A stretch of 64,000 bases of DNA from Dillenia suffruticosa. Lineage: Eukaryota > Streptophyta > Magnoliopsida > Dilleniales > Dilleniaceae. The position numbers were made by a program, and so were the translations under genes. Within the stretch, counting starts at the first letter, position 1, and each line of letters opens with the position of its first letter. Positions 24,701-38,578 of this stretch are shown here, one piece after another. The notes below the pieces were generated by a model, which saw nothing but the letters and a program-made list of their open reading frames with translations, was not told the DNA's origin and did not search any database. The stretch is taken from positions 7,404,501 through 7,468,500 of the forward strand of contig JAVTVX010000013.1 in assembly GCA_033439265.1 (NCBI GenBank). The letters are read 5' to 3'.

Positions 24701-27700
24701 ATATGGACAAACTAGGTGTTATAGATATAAACACACCCAACTTGAGGGAGAGTGTTGAAATGACGGAGAATTAGGGATCTTCTTTGTAAGCCATCAAAGG
24801 GACAGAATTTTCCTATTTTAAGTACCGTCTGTCCAGCCCATTTAGGGACCTAAATTGGGCCCTAAATGGGCTCAGCCTGTGGGCATCTGCCGGGTCCTTT
24901 AGGACCCAGACTTTTTCATCTCAAAGGGGCCCATAAAGGGCCCCAACTGCTATTAAAATCTAGCCGCTGGGGACAGCCCCAACGGCCAGAAAAGGAGAGG
25001 GCAGTGCCCTCTCCATTCTCTTTTTCTCTTTAGCTCTCTCTCTCCTCTTTCTCTATAAATAGGGCTTCTAGTGGCTCTTTGAAGGCATGAAAAAATGCTC
25101 ACAAGTTGTATGCAAATTCTCTAAAAATATCCATGTATTCTGAATTTTTATTCAAAGTATTTTGTACATTTGTTTTGCACAATTCAACAAAGGTCTTGAT
25201 TTGTTTGGAGAGGAATTGTAATACTCATCTTCAACTCTTCTCTCAATATGTAACTTTTTTTTTTTTTTCCCAAAATCAAGTGCATGTGCTTCTATTCAAT
25301 TACATTTTTACGGGACTAATTTTTCTTTTACTGGGAGGGTGTTAAATCTTTTGCTCTTGAATCATTTAAGTCTCACTGGATGCTGAATTATTTTATTTTA
25401 TTTTATTTTATTTATTTATTATTATTATTTTCTTTCCACCTTTGTTTCCCTAAGACAAAGGAAGGGTCTGATGACGCCATATCTGTTTTCCAATTCTTGG
25501 ATTGAAGTAAAAATTAGGTCCAGATCTGAGAACGACCACCTTTGGTTGTCCCTGGAGATTTAAAAATTTATATATCCATTCTTTCATTTCTCCCATGGGA
25601 TGCTGTGCTTCAATTACCCCATGGAATAATATGTGAATAATAGACGAACTTTTCTATATTATACTCGGTTTTTGTTTTTGCATTTTTTTTCTTCTTTTAT
25701 TTTTTGTTTTTGTTGTTTTTGTTGTTTTTGAACCGTCAGGATTCAAGAGTTGAGGGCAATGTTTTCAGGTTTTTGTTGCATCTTCAATTTACATGTTTTC
25801 AGTTTTTGGTATGTATCCCTGAGCTATAAATTGCAACCAATGCTTGAATAGTTAACACATTGCCATAATCATGCGATTGCAATTGGTTAGGTGTGATATT
25901 CAAGTCTATTTATGTTTGCTTCGGTCTTTACTTTCCCTGTAATATTTATTTAACCTTGATTTACCATTTCATCATCATTATCAATACTCTTTCCAGAAAA
26001 GAGAAAACACCTAATTTTTCCTCATTTTTTGTCATTTCTGTTTATCACCTGTGGGTTTAGATTGTTTGACTGGAAGGAAATCCTGGTTGAAACACTAGAA
26101 AGTTACCAAAGAGTTTTATTTTCTATATTACTGTGGTACAATTATTTGAAATCTGGAGATATCCCAATCTCTTTGTGGCATGTTGCATGGATAAGCATTT
26201 GCTAGTGATCTAGGTTTCAACTGATTGGTGTTGGTGCTGTTTATCAGTTCATAGCAGCCAGGTCACATGGTTCTCCATATGGAACTCATAAAAGTGTGAA
26301 GGCTTCGGTTTTTTCTTTATTCAACCTCAAGGAGAGGAGTAGGTTTTGGAGTGAGTCTGTTCTCCGTGGTGGTATGTCTACTTTTTTCTGTTTGATAGTT
26401 ATTAGTATAGAAGTATGATTCAATTTCACTGCTGTAAAATATCCACTCATTTTTTTTACTTATTTATTCTTTTTTTTTTTTCAGAATTTGAAGAACTGGA
26501 ATCCTCTGTCCACGGGAAATCTAGTGTTCTCAATTTCACCAAGGCAGGTACTCAATGTGGATTCTGTATTTGAGATTATATTAAGCCTCAAGTTCATTAA
26601 GTTGAGAAAATGCATCGAATTTATGATGAAAGTGTTGGCTTGTCACTCAGAAAGTATGAAGTCACACTTCATACAAAAAAGTTCCGGCCAATGAATGCAC
26701 CTAGCTAAAGATCTTTCTGTGATCCTGCTTCAGGATCTGGTACTGGCATGGGAAGTGATTTGAAGTGACCCTTCAAATTTTGAACCACAGTGAATGTGGT
26801 CTTCTACTTACAGTGGATCTGCAGATGATAGTTTTCTGAGCTAATTTTTTGTTCTGTGTCCCTCATTGTTGGCATTAAATGTTTATTAGTTCGACTGCGG
26901 AGGGAAAGTGATGGAGATATGCTTTGTTGTTGTAGTCAGTACTAGGAGGGCAATCAAGTTTGGGACCCTTTTACCTGTAGATTATGGTGGACATATCTTG
27001 GAAATCTTCTAGATCTTTTCTCTGACATTGCTGTATCGAATATAGTCTTCATAATTCACATATCATGTTTACTGTATAAAGAGATTAATCTTTTCGCTGA
27101 TGCTGCTTTGTTAAATCCTTTGTGGTGAATCTTTGTGATGATAATATTGTTAGTAGTACTGCATGGGTTGATGGACTTTGAGGCTCCTTGTACTAGAATA
27201 TTTACTTGCCCCAACATAGGGGTTTTTCGTTTTCTGGGTTTGAAAAAGAATGTCTAAGATATCCTCACGGGACAAGAAAAAAAAGAAAGGGAAAACAAGG
27301 GGAGAGACCTGGAGTCAAGCAAAAAGAGCTGTCTAATTTGTATATACATCATAAATATAAGTACGACCTTGTTAAGGTTCTGCTGCAACAGTCGCTAAGG
27401 AGGCCAAGGACCACCTTATTCAAAAACAAATGCAGTGAAAGAAAAAGATTATCAATAATTCTTGACTTCCGCTCCAACCAATCCACAGGGATAAGATAAA
27501 GTGAGCAAATTGTAAAGAACGTCCAAAACCCATGAATTTGATAGCATACATCTCATTCAAGATAGTAAGGCAAACCCAATTTTCTCCCTACATATGTTAA
27601 AAATTTTATCCTAAAGAGCCCAAGCAAAATCTCGAAGTCTTATGGTCCCCTAACCTGCAGCACATCGTAGCTTGTGGCTTAATTTGCTTATTTGTTGTGG

Positions 27701-30700
27701 CATGTATAAAAATTTGGCAGTTCAAATCCTTCTCTAATTTGATTGTTAAATGCAGGTAACATAGCAAATTATCTGAATCTTTTGGAGGTTGATTCTATAT
27801 ACGTTCCAGTTCCTGTGAATTTCATCTTTATAGGGTTTGAAGGAAATGGAAACCAAGGTAACAGTTTTAGATTTTTTGAACTGTCTTGTTTGTTATAATT
27901 ATTCAATAAAAATTAGGTGGGAGGCTAATGTTTTGTTTTCATGTTTAGGATTTAAGCTCCATGCTGAAGAGCTTGAGCGCTGGTTCACAAAGATTGATCA
28001 CATCTTCGAGCATACACGTATTCCACATGTTGGAGAAGTTCTAACTCCATTTTACAAGCTTAGCATTGATAAAATACAGAGTCACCATCTACCTATCACT
28101 AGCCATATAAATTACAAGTAATGACTTTTAGTAATGTGCTTGTTTATTCTGGACTGTTTCTTGCTATATCTGTTAACAATGGTTGAAAAGTCTGTCCTTC
28201 AGACGGTACCATCATTATTGTGAATGTGCTTCTGCAGCTTCTCTGTTCATGCCATACAATTGGGTGAAAAGGTCACAAATGTTTTTGAGCATGCGATAAG
28301 CATTTTATCCCGCAAAGATGATGTATCAGGAAACAGGTAAATAATATGCATAATGTGCATATCTAACTGCATGAGATATTATATTCTTTTCTAAGATTGA
28401 CTTGCAAAATTGAAGGCAATAGAGATAAAATCTTTTAATTGTGGAAATTGGAACCTATTTATATGTAATGATAATGAGACAGGTTCCTATTGTGTGAGAG
28501 GTAACTGATTTTAGCATTAAATATGGTTTTTGTGTTTCAGGAGAATATGATCCATCTAAATGTATTTTTCTCTAATATAAGTAAAAATTTGAGTTAACGT
28601 GAAGTTTGTCTTTCGGTAAGTGACTTTGATTCTCTCTGCTATGAAAGTATTTCTAATATCTTACTTTGTCTAGGGACCAGAAGGATACGCTTTGGCAAGT
28701 GGATGTGGACTTAATGGATGTCATATTTACCAGTCTTGTCAAATACCTGCAACTTGAGAATGCATATAATATTTTTGTTTTGAACCCCAAGCATGATGAG
28801 CAACGAACTAAATATGGTTATCGGTAAGTATTTCACTATGAAATCTTTTTGTGCATTTTTTTTCTTTTCTGGTGGCCCTGTGGGGGGTGGTTGGGACAGG
28901 GCATAGTGGGGAGGCATGTATGTTTAAAACCAAGGAATTTATATGAAATCTACCATCATTCTCTTTGTGTGCTTCCTTCCCCCTTTTGGCATGGTTTTCA
29001 AGGGGGTTGTGAGTAGGCAGATTTGTGAAGCCCAGGGAGTCTTTTTACATGTTTGCTTGCCAGAGAAGCACTAGGATTAACACTTCACCATCCTTAGCTG
29101 GATTAACTTTTGAGACGAAACAAGTAATTGGCTAGCAGGTGTTGAACCTGTTTTCCTCATTAAAATGCTTGTTAAAAGTATGAAGCAAGCCAACCATTGC
29201 CTAATGATGTTATGTTCATCACTATTATTTAGAGTCATCTAGATGGTCAGTTTGCTGGATTATCATTATTATTTTTCATTTGAAACTTGATTTTGGTTTT
29301 CATGATGCTTAATCATGCACATATTCTACCATTGTGCGTTATAGAAAGTAGCTATTTAGAGACTTAATCTAGGCACACTCTGACACTCTAATGACAACTC
29401 ATGGCCACAACAAGGATTGGTTCAGTTTCTCATGGAAGGATGATGAACAAGATACTGAAAATTGATAGGCTGCAATGGAGCATAGGTTTAAAACTTGGTA
29501 GTCGTGGTAATGGTTTCAGATTACCATAATGGAAATTGCTTATTATGGATTGGTGGGCTTTCTCACTTGTGGAGGTGTCACAGCAGGGTTGTGATCATCG
29601 TGGGCCGCAAGGGGTTATCATTCGCAATCATTACAGTTGTCATGGGTTCAACAACTTTTACATCCTCCTTAATAGGCTGTGTCCATCATGGTAACTATTG
29701 ATATGGTTTCATTATGGCTGTTACAAACACTAGAAGTCCATCTTTGATTCCATGAAAGAAACGCGGCAAATGCGTTGGCATTGATGACTGAATGAGGTAG
29801 TAGAGAGTGTAGATTCACACCCTTCATGAATCATTTCCATTGTTATATCTTGAAGAACAAAAGAGTCAGGAAAGAATGAGATGGAGCACTTGAAGTGTGT
29901 GTTTGTCTTACTGAGTGACATAATATTAAACTGCAATAAAGAAATATAAGACACAGAAGTATGGAAAAGTGAGGGTTGAAAATCTATTTCCTCCACTAAT
30001 GGATATTGTCTGTATCAATTGGCTAAGATAACAATTGGAAGAGATAGAATGTTGAAGATTGGAGAAATAACTAGGTGTACCTGACATGGCACCTGAGTGC
30101 ACAGCAGAGCTAGATGGATGATGGGAGTGAAGACAAGTGCTGGAGTTTCCTATCTATGTGAGACATGTATATCACCGATGTCTTGATATCCTAGACCACC
30201 ATGTTTTCTATCTCCACCTGGTGTCCAAGTCATTAATGCCATTAGTTTATGTTCCAAACAAAAACCATATTTTTGGATCTGTATCCCACAGGAGTACGGA
30301 GAATACATGAGTAAGTCTCAACAAGAGATGGAATTTTTGGCTCCTTTTTATGATTTGATCAATGACTTGGGCAAATTCTGGACATAAGCTGGCTAAGTAT
30401 TCCGGGAGAGTCCATTGTCTCACTTCTTTGCATGGCAGTCTTGGTGCAAACTGGGATGACAATGGTCAACAGCTCAGCTACATTTTAACGGAGATTGCTC
30501 CTCAACTGATTTTTTTTTTTTTTTTTTTGAATGAACTATGAGAAGTATCTTACATTTTGTTTCTTTTTTGATAGGGAAAAAAAAAAGAATTCTGTTTGGT
30601 AGATTCGGAGAAACAGATTAGGACCGTTACATTGACTTAGAGGATAGAAAATCCTCGGAGGCAAGAATAACAAAGCCAAAAACAAAAACTTAAAAAGGAC

Positions 30701-33700
30701 TCTCTAAACTATGATCTTTTAATCTCTCAAGACTTCTAAAGCATCACCTAGAGCAAATCATAAAAATGATTTTGTTCCAAAGAAGAAAGGGAGTAACAGT
30801 ATAATTTTTAACCTTCCAGCATTCTGCTCTGTCAAAGTGTACCTGGGAATATTTGTAAGAGCATATCTTCTATGCCAAGAAGTATCTTTTTCCTTCCAAT
30901 ACTTCTGAACTTTGTTAGAAACAAATCATAGATACTTCTGGGGCAAACCCATTGATCATCACAAATATTAAAGACACGTATTCATGAAAATGCAAAGATG
31001 AAGGTGTATTGGGGCAACTGGCTAGTACCATCATGTCTTCTGAGTCCAAAAGTGATTTTTTTTTTGGGGGGGGGCAAGTGGTCAATTTGTTCTTGCTCTC
31101 TTTTGCATAAAGCACAATTTTAAACCAAATCAATAACTCTTCTTTGCAACTTGTTTGGGTTACAATCCTTTCTGGAGTAGCATTCCAAGCAAAGTTGCAC
31201 CCTTGGGGGGCTGAAGCTTCTCACATTGTGGTCCATGTGTAATATGAACCTCCCTTGAACAATCTCTCTTTCCATATGGCTTTTGTAACAGCTACTTATG
31301 CCAAGTGACCCTATGGAATCTTCCTTCACTGTCAATATCTACGAAAGCCCCATCCAAAAGCTCATGGAAATCATAGAAACTCTCTTAACCTCCAATCATT
31401 TGCAGCTTTCTTGAAGGTTACAATGCCAATGATGATTGCCTTCTTGGATCTGCATCTTGTTTGAAGCAATTTGAATGGATGAGGAGCCCCACCAAACATC
31501 TTTCTAGATGAGAACCCTTGAACCTTTCCCCACTTTAAACTTCAAACACCCCCTCGAGATGAGAACTCCCAACCCCTTCAGATGTCTTTAGGAAAAATTC
31601 CATGAAGAAACTTAAATATATGTTAGATTTAGAAGTAACTTCACTCGCATGTGGGAACAAGGTGAAAAGGAGTGTCATTGGATTTTATAATGCGATGAGC
31701 AGAGAAAGCAATGTGAGACGTACTTTTTCCTGTGAATATGCCATTCTTTTATGTATGACCCAAGAGGGGAGGGGGGGAAAAAGAAAAAGAAAAAAGAGAG
31801 GACTGAAGCTGGTCAGCCAGCAACATGAGTTCACGAACCTTCTTATAAGAAAGGACATCAAATCTGAGGATTTCTTTCTTCCATGTTTTTCATCAATGCA
31901 TGCTTTGTCATGTCTAATTTATTTGTGGATTTCAAGTGATTATTGGTTAAATGCATCTGAGGCTGCAACATGTGCTATTCTCTATTCAAGGCTATTTTGG
32001 TTGCTATCTACCTTTTTATTATTATTATTATTTTTTCACTCAGTCATACTTGCTATTTTGCAGGAGCGGATTATCAGAGTCAGAGATAAACTTTCTCAAA
32101 GAGGTACTTCCAAATAGCTTTCTTGCATCATCCTGTTTCTTTTGACATTACGAGCTGTCATTCCTTTAAGTGCATTGTAATCACTGATTGGGATTTCTTT
32201 GAGCATGCTTTTTGCCGTGGAGGCACTAGTTCTCCTATGATATGTTTGAATGTTCTGTGGTGTGGCTGATCCTATGCTAACACAGTTCTTATTGTGCAGA
32301 ACAAGAGCCTTCAGACCAGGATTCTTCAATCGGGAAGCCCTCCAGAAAGTGCTCTTGGTATGTGAAACTTCATTTGCCAGTTCGAGAAAAATATGGAAAA
32401 TGTCTATTGACTCAATCATACAGTGGGATACCTGACAACAAATTATTTTGGCAGCATTTGATAAGATTAAGAGACCATTGTATGAAAAGCATCCAATGGT
32501 GAAGTTTGCTTGGACAGTAACTGAAGAAACTGACACGGTTAGTATTCTTCATCTTTGAATTGTCAGGAATGTACATTCCCTGCAAGTACTGATCTTCTAC
32601 TTCTAACAACCATTACCTAAACAAATAGGCAAGGAGGGTGTTCCCCATCGATAAGAAAATTCAGCATGTTGACATTACAGATTCTTAATATTTGCCCACC
32701 AAAAGTCATGCCTGATGCTTGAAGGGAAAGCATGCCCTTCAATCCTGGAATTAACATTTGTTTTGTTAAGTTTCAGCTCTCCAGGTGGCAATATATGTGG
32801 AAATGGAAGACCTGTGAGACAGTTATTTGGGCATAGATCATCTTTTCTGCAATATAGTGACCTTTGGGTGGCTTGTAGATCCTTACTGCATTTAGTTGGG
32901 CATTTTGTTGTGGACAGTGCCAGTTGAGAAAGCACTTTCTTTAGCTTTTCAAATTGGTTAGAGGCTAGAATTTTTTTTTTTTTTTTGAGAAAAAGAAAAT
33001 TATATTAGATGTATAGAAGAATGAACAAAATTCTAAAGAATAAGAAATCCTTAGAGGTAAGAAAACTAACAATAAAAAAAATAATTGATAACTGCTATCC
33101 AATCCCTCTTCAAAACTATAATCCTTATAATTTCCACAGGCGTGACCCATGAAAAAGTATAAAAAACAACCATGAAATAGGGTTCTCTTCTAAACTATAA
33201 TCCTTATAATTTCCAAATGATTCCTGAAAAGCTGCTCTTCAAATCCATAGTTGAAAAGCCCAAAAACACAAATTTCCAAAGCAAGCAGGCATCTTTTTGC
33301 CCTCAAAACCTCAAAATTTTGTGAGAAACAAATTAGGGAGCCTCCTGGTACAAATTTAGTTATTTTCACATGTAGCAAATAGGCAATTCCACATCTCCCA
33401 AGAAATAGGGTGCTCTCAAAATAATTATTGATCTACTCTCAGAATTAGTATAACACATGATACATGTATATGGGGAGATAATGTTATAAGGTCTCCTCTT
33501 TCAGAGTAGATCATTGATTTTATTTTAGGAAATGTGCACATTGGGAGCATTGGATGCTTGTAATATATCTTTTTGTTGCTTATTAATTTATATGTTTACT
33601 GCTGTTAGAAACTATATAATGTGAAAGTGGGGTTGGAGGATCTGGTTTATTGGGAGCCTCTATAAGGAGAGTTCTTGAGGTTTAGGCTTACTATAAGCTA

Positions 33701-35053
33701 TTTCTAGATTGACTATATTTCTTTCTAACGAATTGATGAATTATGTTAGGGCTAAATTCGTTTACTGGAGATAAACTTCCTGTTTGGCTATTGAATTATT
33801 CATTTTGTTTTATTTATTTATTGTGGAGCGAAAATATTTTCTGGTCATTGGAGAACCTAAACCAAAATTTCTGAAGTCATTTCCTAGACATTCACTATCG
33901 GCAGAAATAGACCTTGTGAAACAAGTTTTGATTAAGAGATATGATGACGTTTGTAGCCAAACAGTTGAAAATATCTATTAATAAAATCCTTATCGTGAAA
34001 AGATTTTCCTCAACCAATGAATTTTCTTTCACATTTTTGGAGGAGTTGATTAATTATCTTCTTTTGCATTGTGAATGGGCATAAGAAATTTGGGATTTGA
34101 GCTAGGTGGTGCAGTTGGGAATACGATTTTGGTTGGGTAAATTGTGATTTAGTTAGAGGGGATGGATGAGCTAGGTAGCAAGTAGAGAAGAAGGGGAACA
34201 GGGATCATAATGTAGAGAAGAATAAGGAGGTGAAACATTGGGGAAATTAGAGAAAAGTAGGTAACTACATAATTGAAAAATGGATGCAGAGACCAATTTT
34301 GCCAGATCTCAAAGTTGAGAGAGGACATCGTTGAAAATTAAAGTTTAGGTGTAATTTGACAACTACCCATAGTTTTGGCTGATTTTTTGCAAGTTTCCCC
34401 AAAAAATGTGCTTGATAATAAATCGGTTTCTAAGAGAAAAATGAGCAATAATCGTGTTGCAAATGCAATTTATTAAATTTTAATTTAATTAGAATTAAAT
34501 TAAAACTCATAACAAATTCGATATTTGTTAATAAAGTTTGAAATTTATGTTTGGTGAAATATTGGCTGATATTGATGAAATATCAATTCAGATATCTCCC
34601 AAGATCTTATTAAACTACTACACTTTTTTAACCCTATCTTGTGTTAAATTCTCATTCTGATTTTTTACACTTTCTTGTTAAATCTGTTTTTCTGTAATGT
34701 ATTTTGAATTTACAATGTTTACAGGTGGAATGGTACAATATGTGTATGGATGCACTAAACAATGTTGAGAAGATTTATCAAGGAAAGGACACCATTGATG
34801 TCATCTATAACAAAGTTACCAGGGTATATGGTCCTATTCTCATCCTATATGGCAGGTTTGAGCAAACAGGATCAAGGATGAGACTCTGGAAGTTTACTTA
34901 CTTATGTTGATCACTTGTGTTTCTGTTCTTTTATTAGTTATTGAAGGGGGAGAATGGGGATATGAAACTTTTACTGCAGAAGGAACTTAAATCAGGGGAC
35001 TTCAGTGGTCTCCATGAGGAATGTCTTACAGATACATGGATTGGGAAGGACAG

Positions 35054-35096
<43 letters not shown>

Positions 35097-38000
35097 GTGC
35101 GTGCATATAATATTCATTTTTTTTGGGTGTGATGTTTTGACATTCTCTACTAGGTGGGCATTTATTGATTTGAGTGCTGGCCCTTTTTCTTGGGGGCCTG
35201 CTGTTGGTGGAGAAGGTGTGCGCACCGAGCTTAGTTTGCCTAATGTGGAGAAAACAATTGGAGCTGTTGCAGGTATTTCTGATTTTTCCCCTCTGCATTA
35301 TTTTGACTATTATTAATTTCTTATAATGTACATTATGCCATCTTCATTCTATCCCTCCCCTTGTGGGATTCACCATGGTGGTCCTTTTGTGTAATGATAG
35401 ACGACCCATATTTGTGAAACAGCTAAATCTGTTCTTTGTCACATGTAAATCAGTTTTTGATGGTAACCACTTGGTTTGACTTTTGTTTTGCAGACATGAC
35501 ATAAAATAAAATTTATTTCCTTTGCTGCTTGTATAGCATTAGACTTTTGTTTCTAGATAGAAGCTAGTACCCAAGGGCAGAGCCACAAACTTTTTGCAGC
35601 AGGTTGGAAATCAAATTTTCGTTGTAAAATATTTAATATAACTTTTGTGCAACATTGAAAACATTAAAACCTATAATTTTGTTAGTTTGTGAGAAGTAGA
35701 AAACTATCATTTGATATATTGTGTTGAATCTAAAAATAATTATTAAAATTTATAATAGTGTAATGTATATTAGATTCTTTTTTTTCGCACAGTGAAAATG
35801 TCAAGGGGCGACCAACATCTCTAAAAAAATTTATCTACAAGTTTTTGATTAAATAATTATTTAGGAAAAGTGTAATTTTGTCTCCCTAAACTTTGGGCTG
35901 AATACAAACGGATTCTTGAAATTTTTTTAATGCTTAGACCTCTCCTCAACAATGAAAAGCTACAATTTTGATCCTTCCGTTCATATTTTGTTAAATTTCA
36001 TTGTTAATTAATAAAAATAATAATGAAATAAAATAATATAGCAATTAAAACCAAATTAAAAAAATAATGCGTGTTTATTAAAATCCCTCTCTCTCTCTCT
36101 CTCTCTCTGAACATTCTTTCTTGCTAAATGGCGGCTGTCTCCACATCCTTTTCTTCTTGGCCTCCTGTCCCAAACCCTAAACCTAAAATCTCCTCTTGAA
36201 ACCCTAACAATAGAGATGTTTCGAAAATGGCAATGCTGCAATAAAACAGGACTTTCTTTTGCCCCTCTTCTCCCTCCTACACAGTAACCTTCTTCCTTCT
36301 CTCAAAACCGTAACCCTAACACCATAATTTGCTTTCTCACAAATTTCTTAGAATTTTAAGGAAAGCACAATGTTCTCTTCTTCAGCCAGAAAACTACATT
36401 TTGATTTTGGAAACATCAGCAGGGTTGGAAGTGAAAACTATGTAATTGATGTACAGGATGAACTCAAAATATCAGCACTAAGCAATGGGATTTGCTCTCC
36501 TGTACTGAACAAGTCCATATGCAATGCAAATAAAACTGATTTACTAGTAAAGTTGCCATAGAATGACTATATGTATTACATGTACATGCATAAGGAATAA
36601 TATTTTGTTGGTGTCATGTCCTATTCATTATGTAATTAATTATTTTTTAAAGGCAGTCACATGCCTTGCACATGACTTTTAACTTCAAGATTATACAAAC
36701 TTTGGATGGAAGGACTAAAATTGTAGTTTTTCAAAGTTGAGGGGAGGTGTGTTTGCATAAAAGAAAAGTTCTGGACCCGTTTGTATTTGGCACAAAGTTC
36801 AGGGATCAAAATTGCACTTTTCCCTAATTAATTTAAATGATTGTTTCGTAATTTTAATGGTTATGGAAATAATTTATACAACATTAATTACCTATCGGTT
36901 TTTTTTTTAATTTAATTATGAGGGGGGGACATGCCCTTACAGTTGATAAATGTGTTTGCATAAGCAATTCATTCTTGCATTTGTTTCAGCCGTGCAGTCA
37001 AATTAACAGGGTTTTTTTTATAAGAAATAATGAGAATTATCAAATATACCATTATGCCACTGCACCATCACTTATTGGACATTGTTAGCTTATTGTTGGT
37101 TCTCGGTGTTGACTGTGTATTTTTGCTCTACATAAAGCTTCTTAATCCTGTTTACCAATTTCTAACTTGTATCTATTTTGGGGATTCAGAAATTTCAGAA
37201 GATGAAGCTGAGGATCGCTTGCAAGATGCAATTCAAGAGAAGTTCTCTGTATTTGGTGATGTATGTGCCCTTTTTGGATATCCCACTCCATTTTTTGTCA
37301 TACTTGTTCCTTGGGCCACAATAGTTGCCCATTCTACTTTATTAGAGCCATTACTGGAATATCCTGGTGGGTGGCCTCATGAAAAATAATGCTTTTCTGG
37401 TTTCAAATTCTTGATTCATGCTATGTATAGTTTTTGTTCTATGATTGAAGGAATCATCTTGGGGGGTAATTAATAATGCTTTAGCGGTAGTATTGCAACT
37501 TCAGAAGCAAGAAAGTGCCATCTCCAAGAGAAGACAAAGTCTTTATTTGTTGTTTGTACTTGGTTCCATGGCTTAGGAGCTTGAATTGAACTTCAATGTC
37601 TACGATCCAGTACCAGAAAAGACTGATAGCCCAAGCAGAACGCTATCGTTGTTTTGTCGTCCGTGAAAGTTTGTTTGCTGTTTTTCTTAGAAGGGGATAT
37701 TAGTTGCACTTACTTTTGGCAAGTCAAGGCTCTAAATAATTGCTTCCCTACAGGGAAACAAATCAAATAGAAAAAATAAAAGTCACGGTTCGTGCATTTT
37801 GGTGGTGATATGCGGATTTTGGTGTTATGTAGTATACATTAACCGTCAATATATGAATTTTTCTTTTATATTCCAAATCAAAAGGGTGAAACCAGGGCTT
37901 AAATAAGGTAAACTTCTGCAAATATGTTCAAAACATGTGTACTTGTACTTCGTTTAGCTTAAGTTGTCCTCGCTATGACGCATGAATGTGTGATATGACA

Positions 38001-38527
38001 TGGCAGCAGGGACACAGCAACACAGCTTATATTTATAGGACGGGACAAGGCTCGGACATGACACCAAGAATATATTATTCCTTATATATGTATATGTAAT
38101 ACATATAATCATTCCATGGTAACTTTGCAAGTAAATCAGTTGCATTCGCATTGCATATGAACTTGTTCAGTACCGGAGAAGATCCTCTCTCACTTGCATC
38201 TTCATTGGGTGATTTCTAGCTCTGTCCAAAGTGAGCTGTACACTTGGAGTGGAGTGAGTTAGGGTATGTGCAACAAAGAGGAGACTTGTTAGGTTGCTCT
38301 CTCTTGCTATTTTTTGGTTGATTTGGAGTGAACAAAATTGGAGGATTTTTGAGGGGGGATGAACAAATGTTTCTAGAGTTTTGTGGACGTTGTTTATGTA
38401 TTTTTGGTAGTTTTCAAGTCTTTTATGTCCTTTGTAGAGGTGGTTGATTTTTTAGTCTTTGGCTTTGTCGAGTGGAAGTGGATAGCACTATCTTAGTGCT
38501 TTTTATCGTGTTTTTTCTGTTTTTATG

Positions 38528-38578
<51 letters not shown>

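Larger units (their letters stand above)
20438..25189 (+). mobile_element. Inner Ty1/copia retrotransposon nested in the outer element's LTR
   Basis: This 4752-bp element runs from TGTTGAAATG to ATTCAACA and is flanked by the 5-bp target duplication AAGGT (20433-20437 and 25190-25194). Its two LTRs (472 and 437 bp) share no obvious similarity with those of the outer element, although the pol genes are related; these are two families of one lineage. It has a primer binding site (20910), a polypurine tract (24741-24752) and plus-strand pol. It lies in the sense direction relative to the SPOT1-like gene. Multiple stops and a frameshift make it defective. Confidence 0.94.
15611..25248 (-). mobile_element. 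Outer Ty1/copia retrotransposon (minus strand), carrying a nested element
   Basis: The element is bounded by TG...-type LTRs and a perfect 5-bp target duplication TGTAA (15606-15610 and 25249-25253). In its own orientation the 5' LTR lies on the right (25248-25195 plus 20437-20123, interrupted by the inner element) and the 3' LTR on the left (16051-15611). Next to the 5' LTR is a tRNA-iMet-type primer binding site (20122-20111), and next to the 3' LTR a polypurine tract CTTGAGGGGGAG (minus strand, 16063-16052). Excluding the inner insertion and its duplication it is about 4.88 kb. The domain order gag, protease, integrase, reverse transcriptase, RNase H is that of Ty1/copia. Stops and deletions make it defective. 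It lies in intron 1 of the SPOT1-like gene, antisense to it. Confidence 0.93.

Noticed and set aside
29495-29996. Open frames in intron 7 of the SPOT1-like gene
   Set aside because: No domain, no splice context and no family match; they lie wholly within an intron whose flanking exons join in phase.
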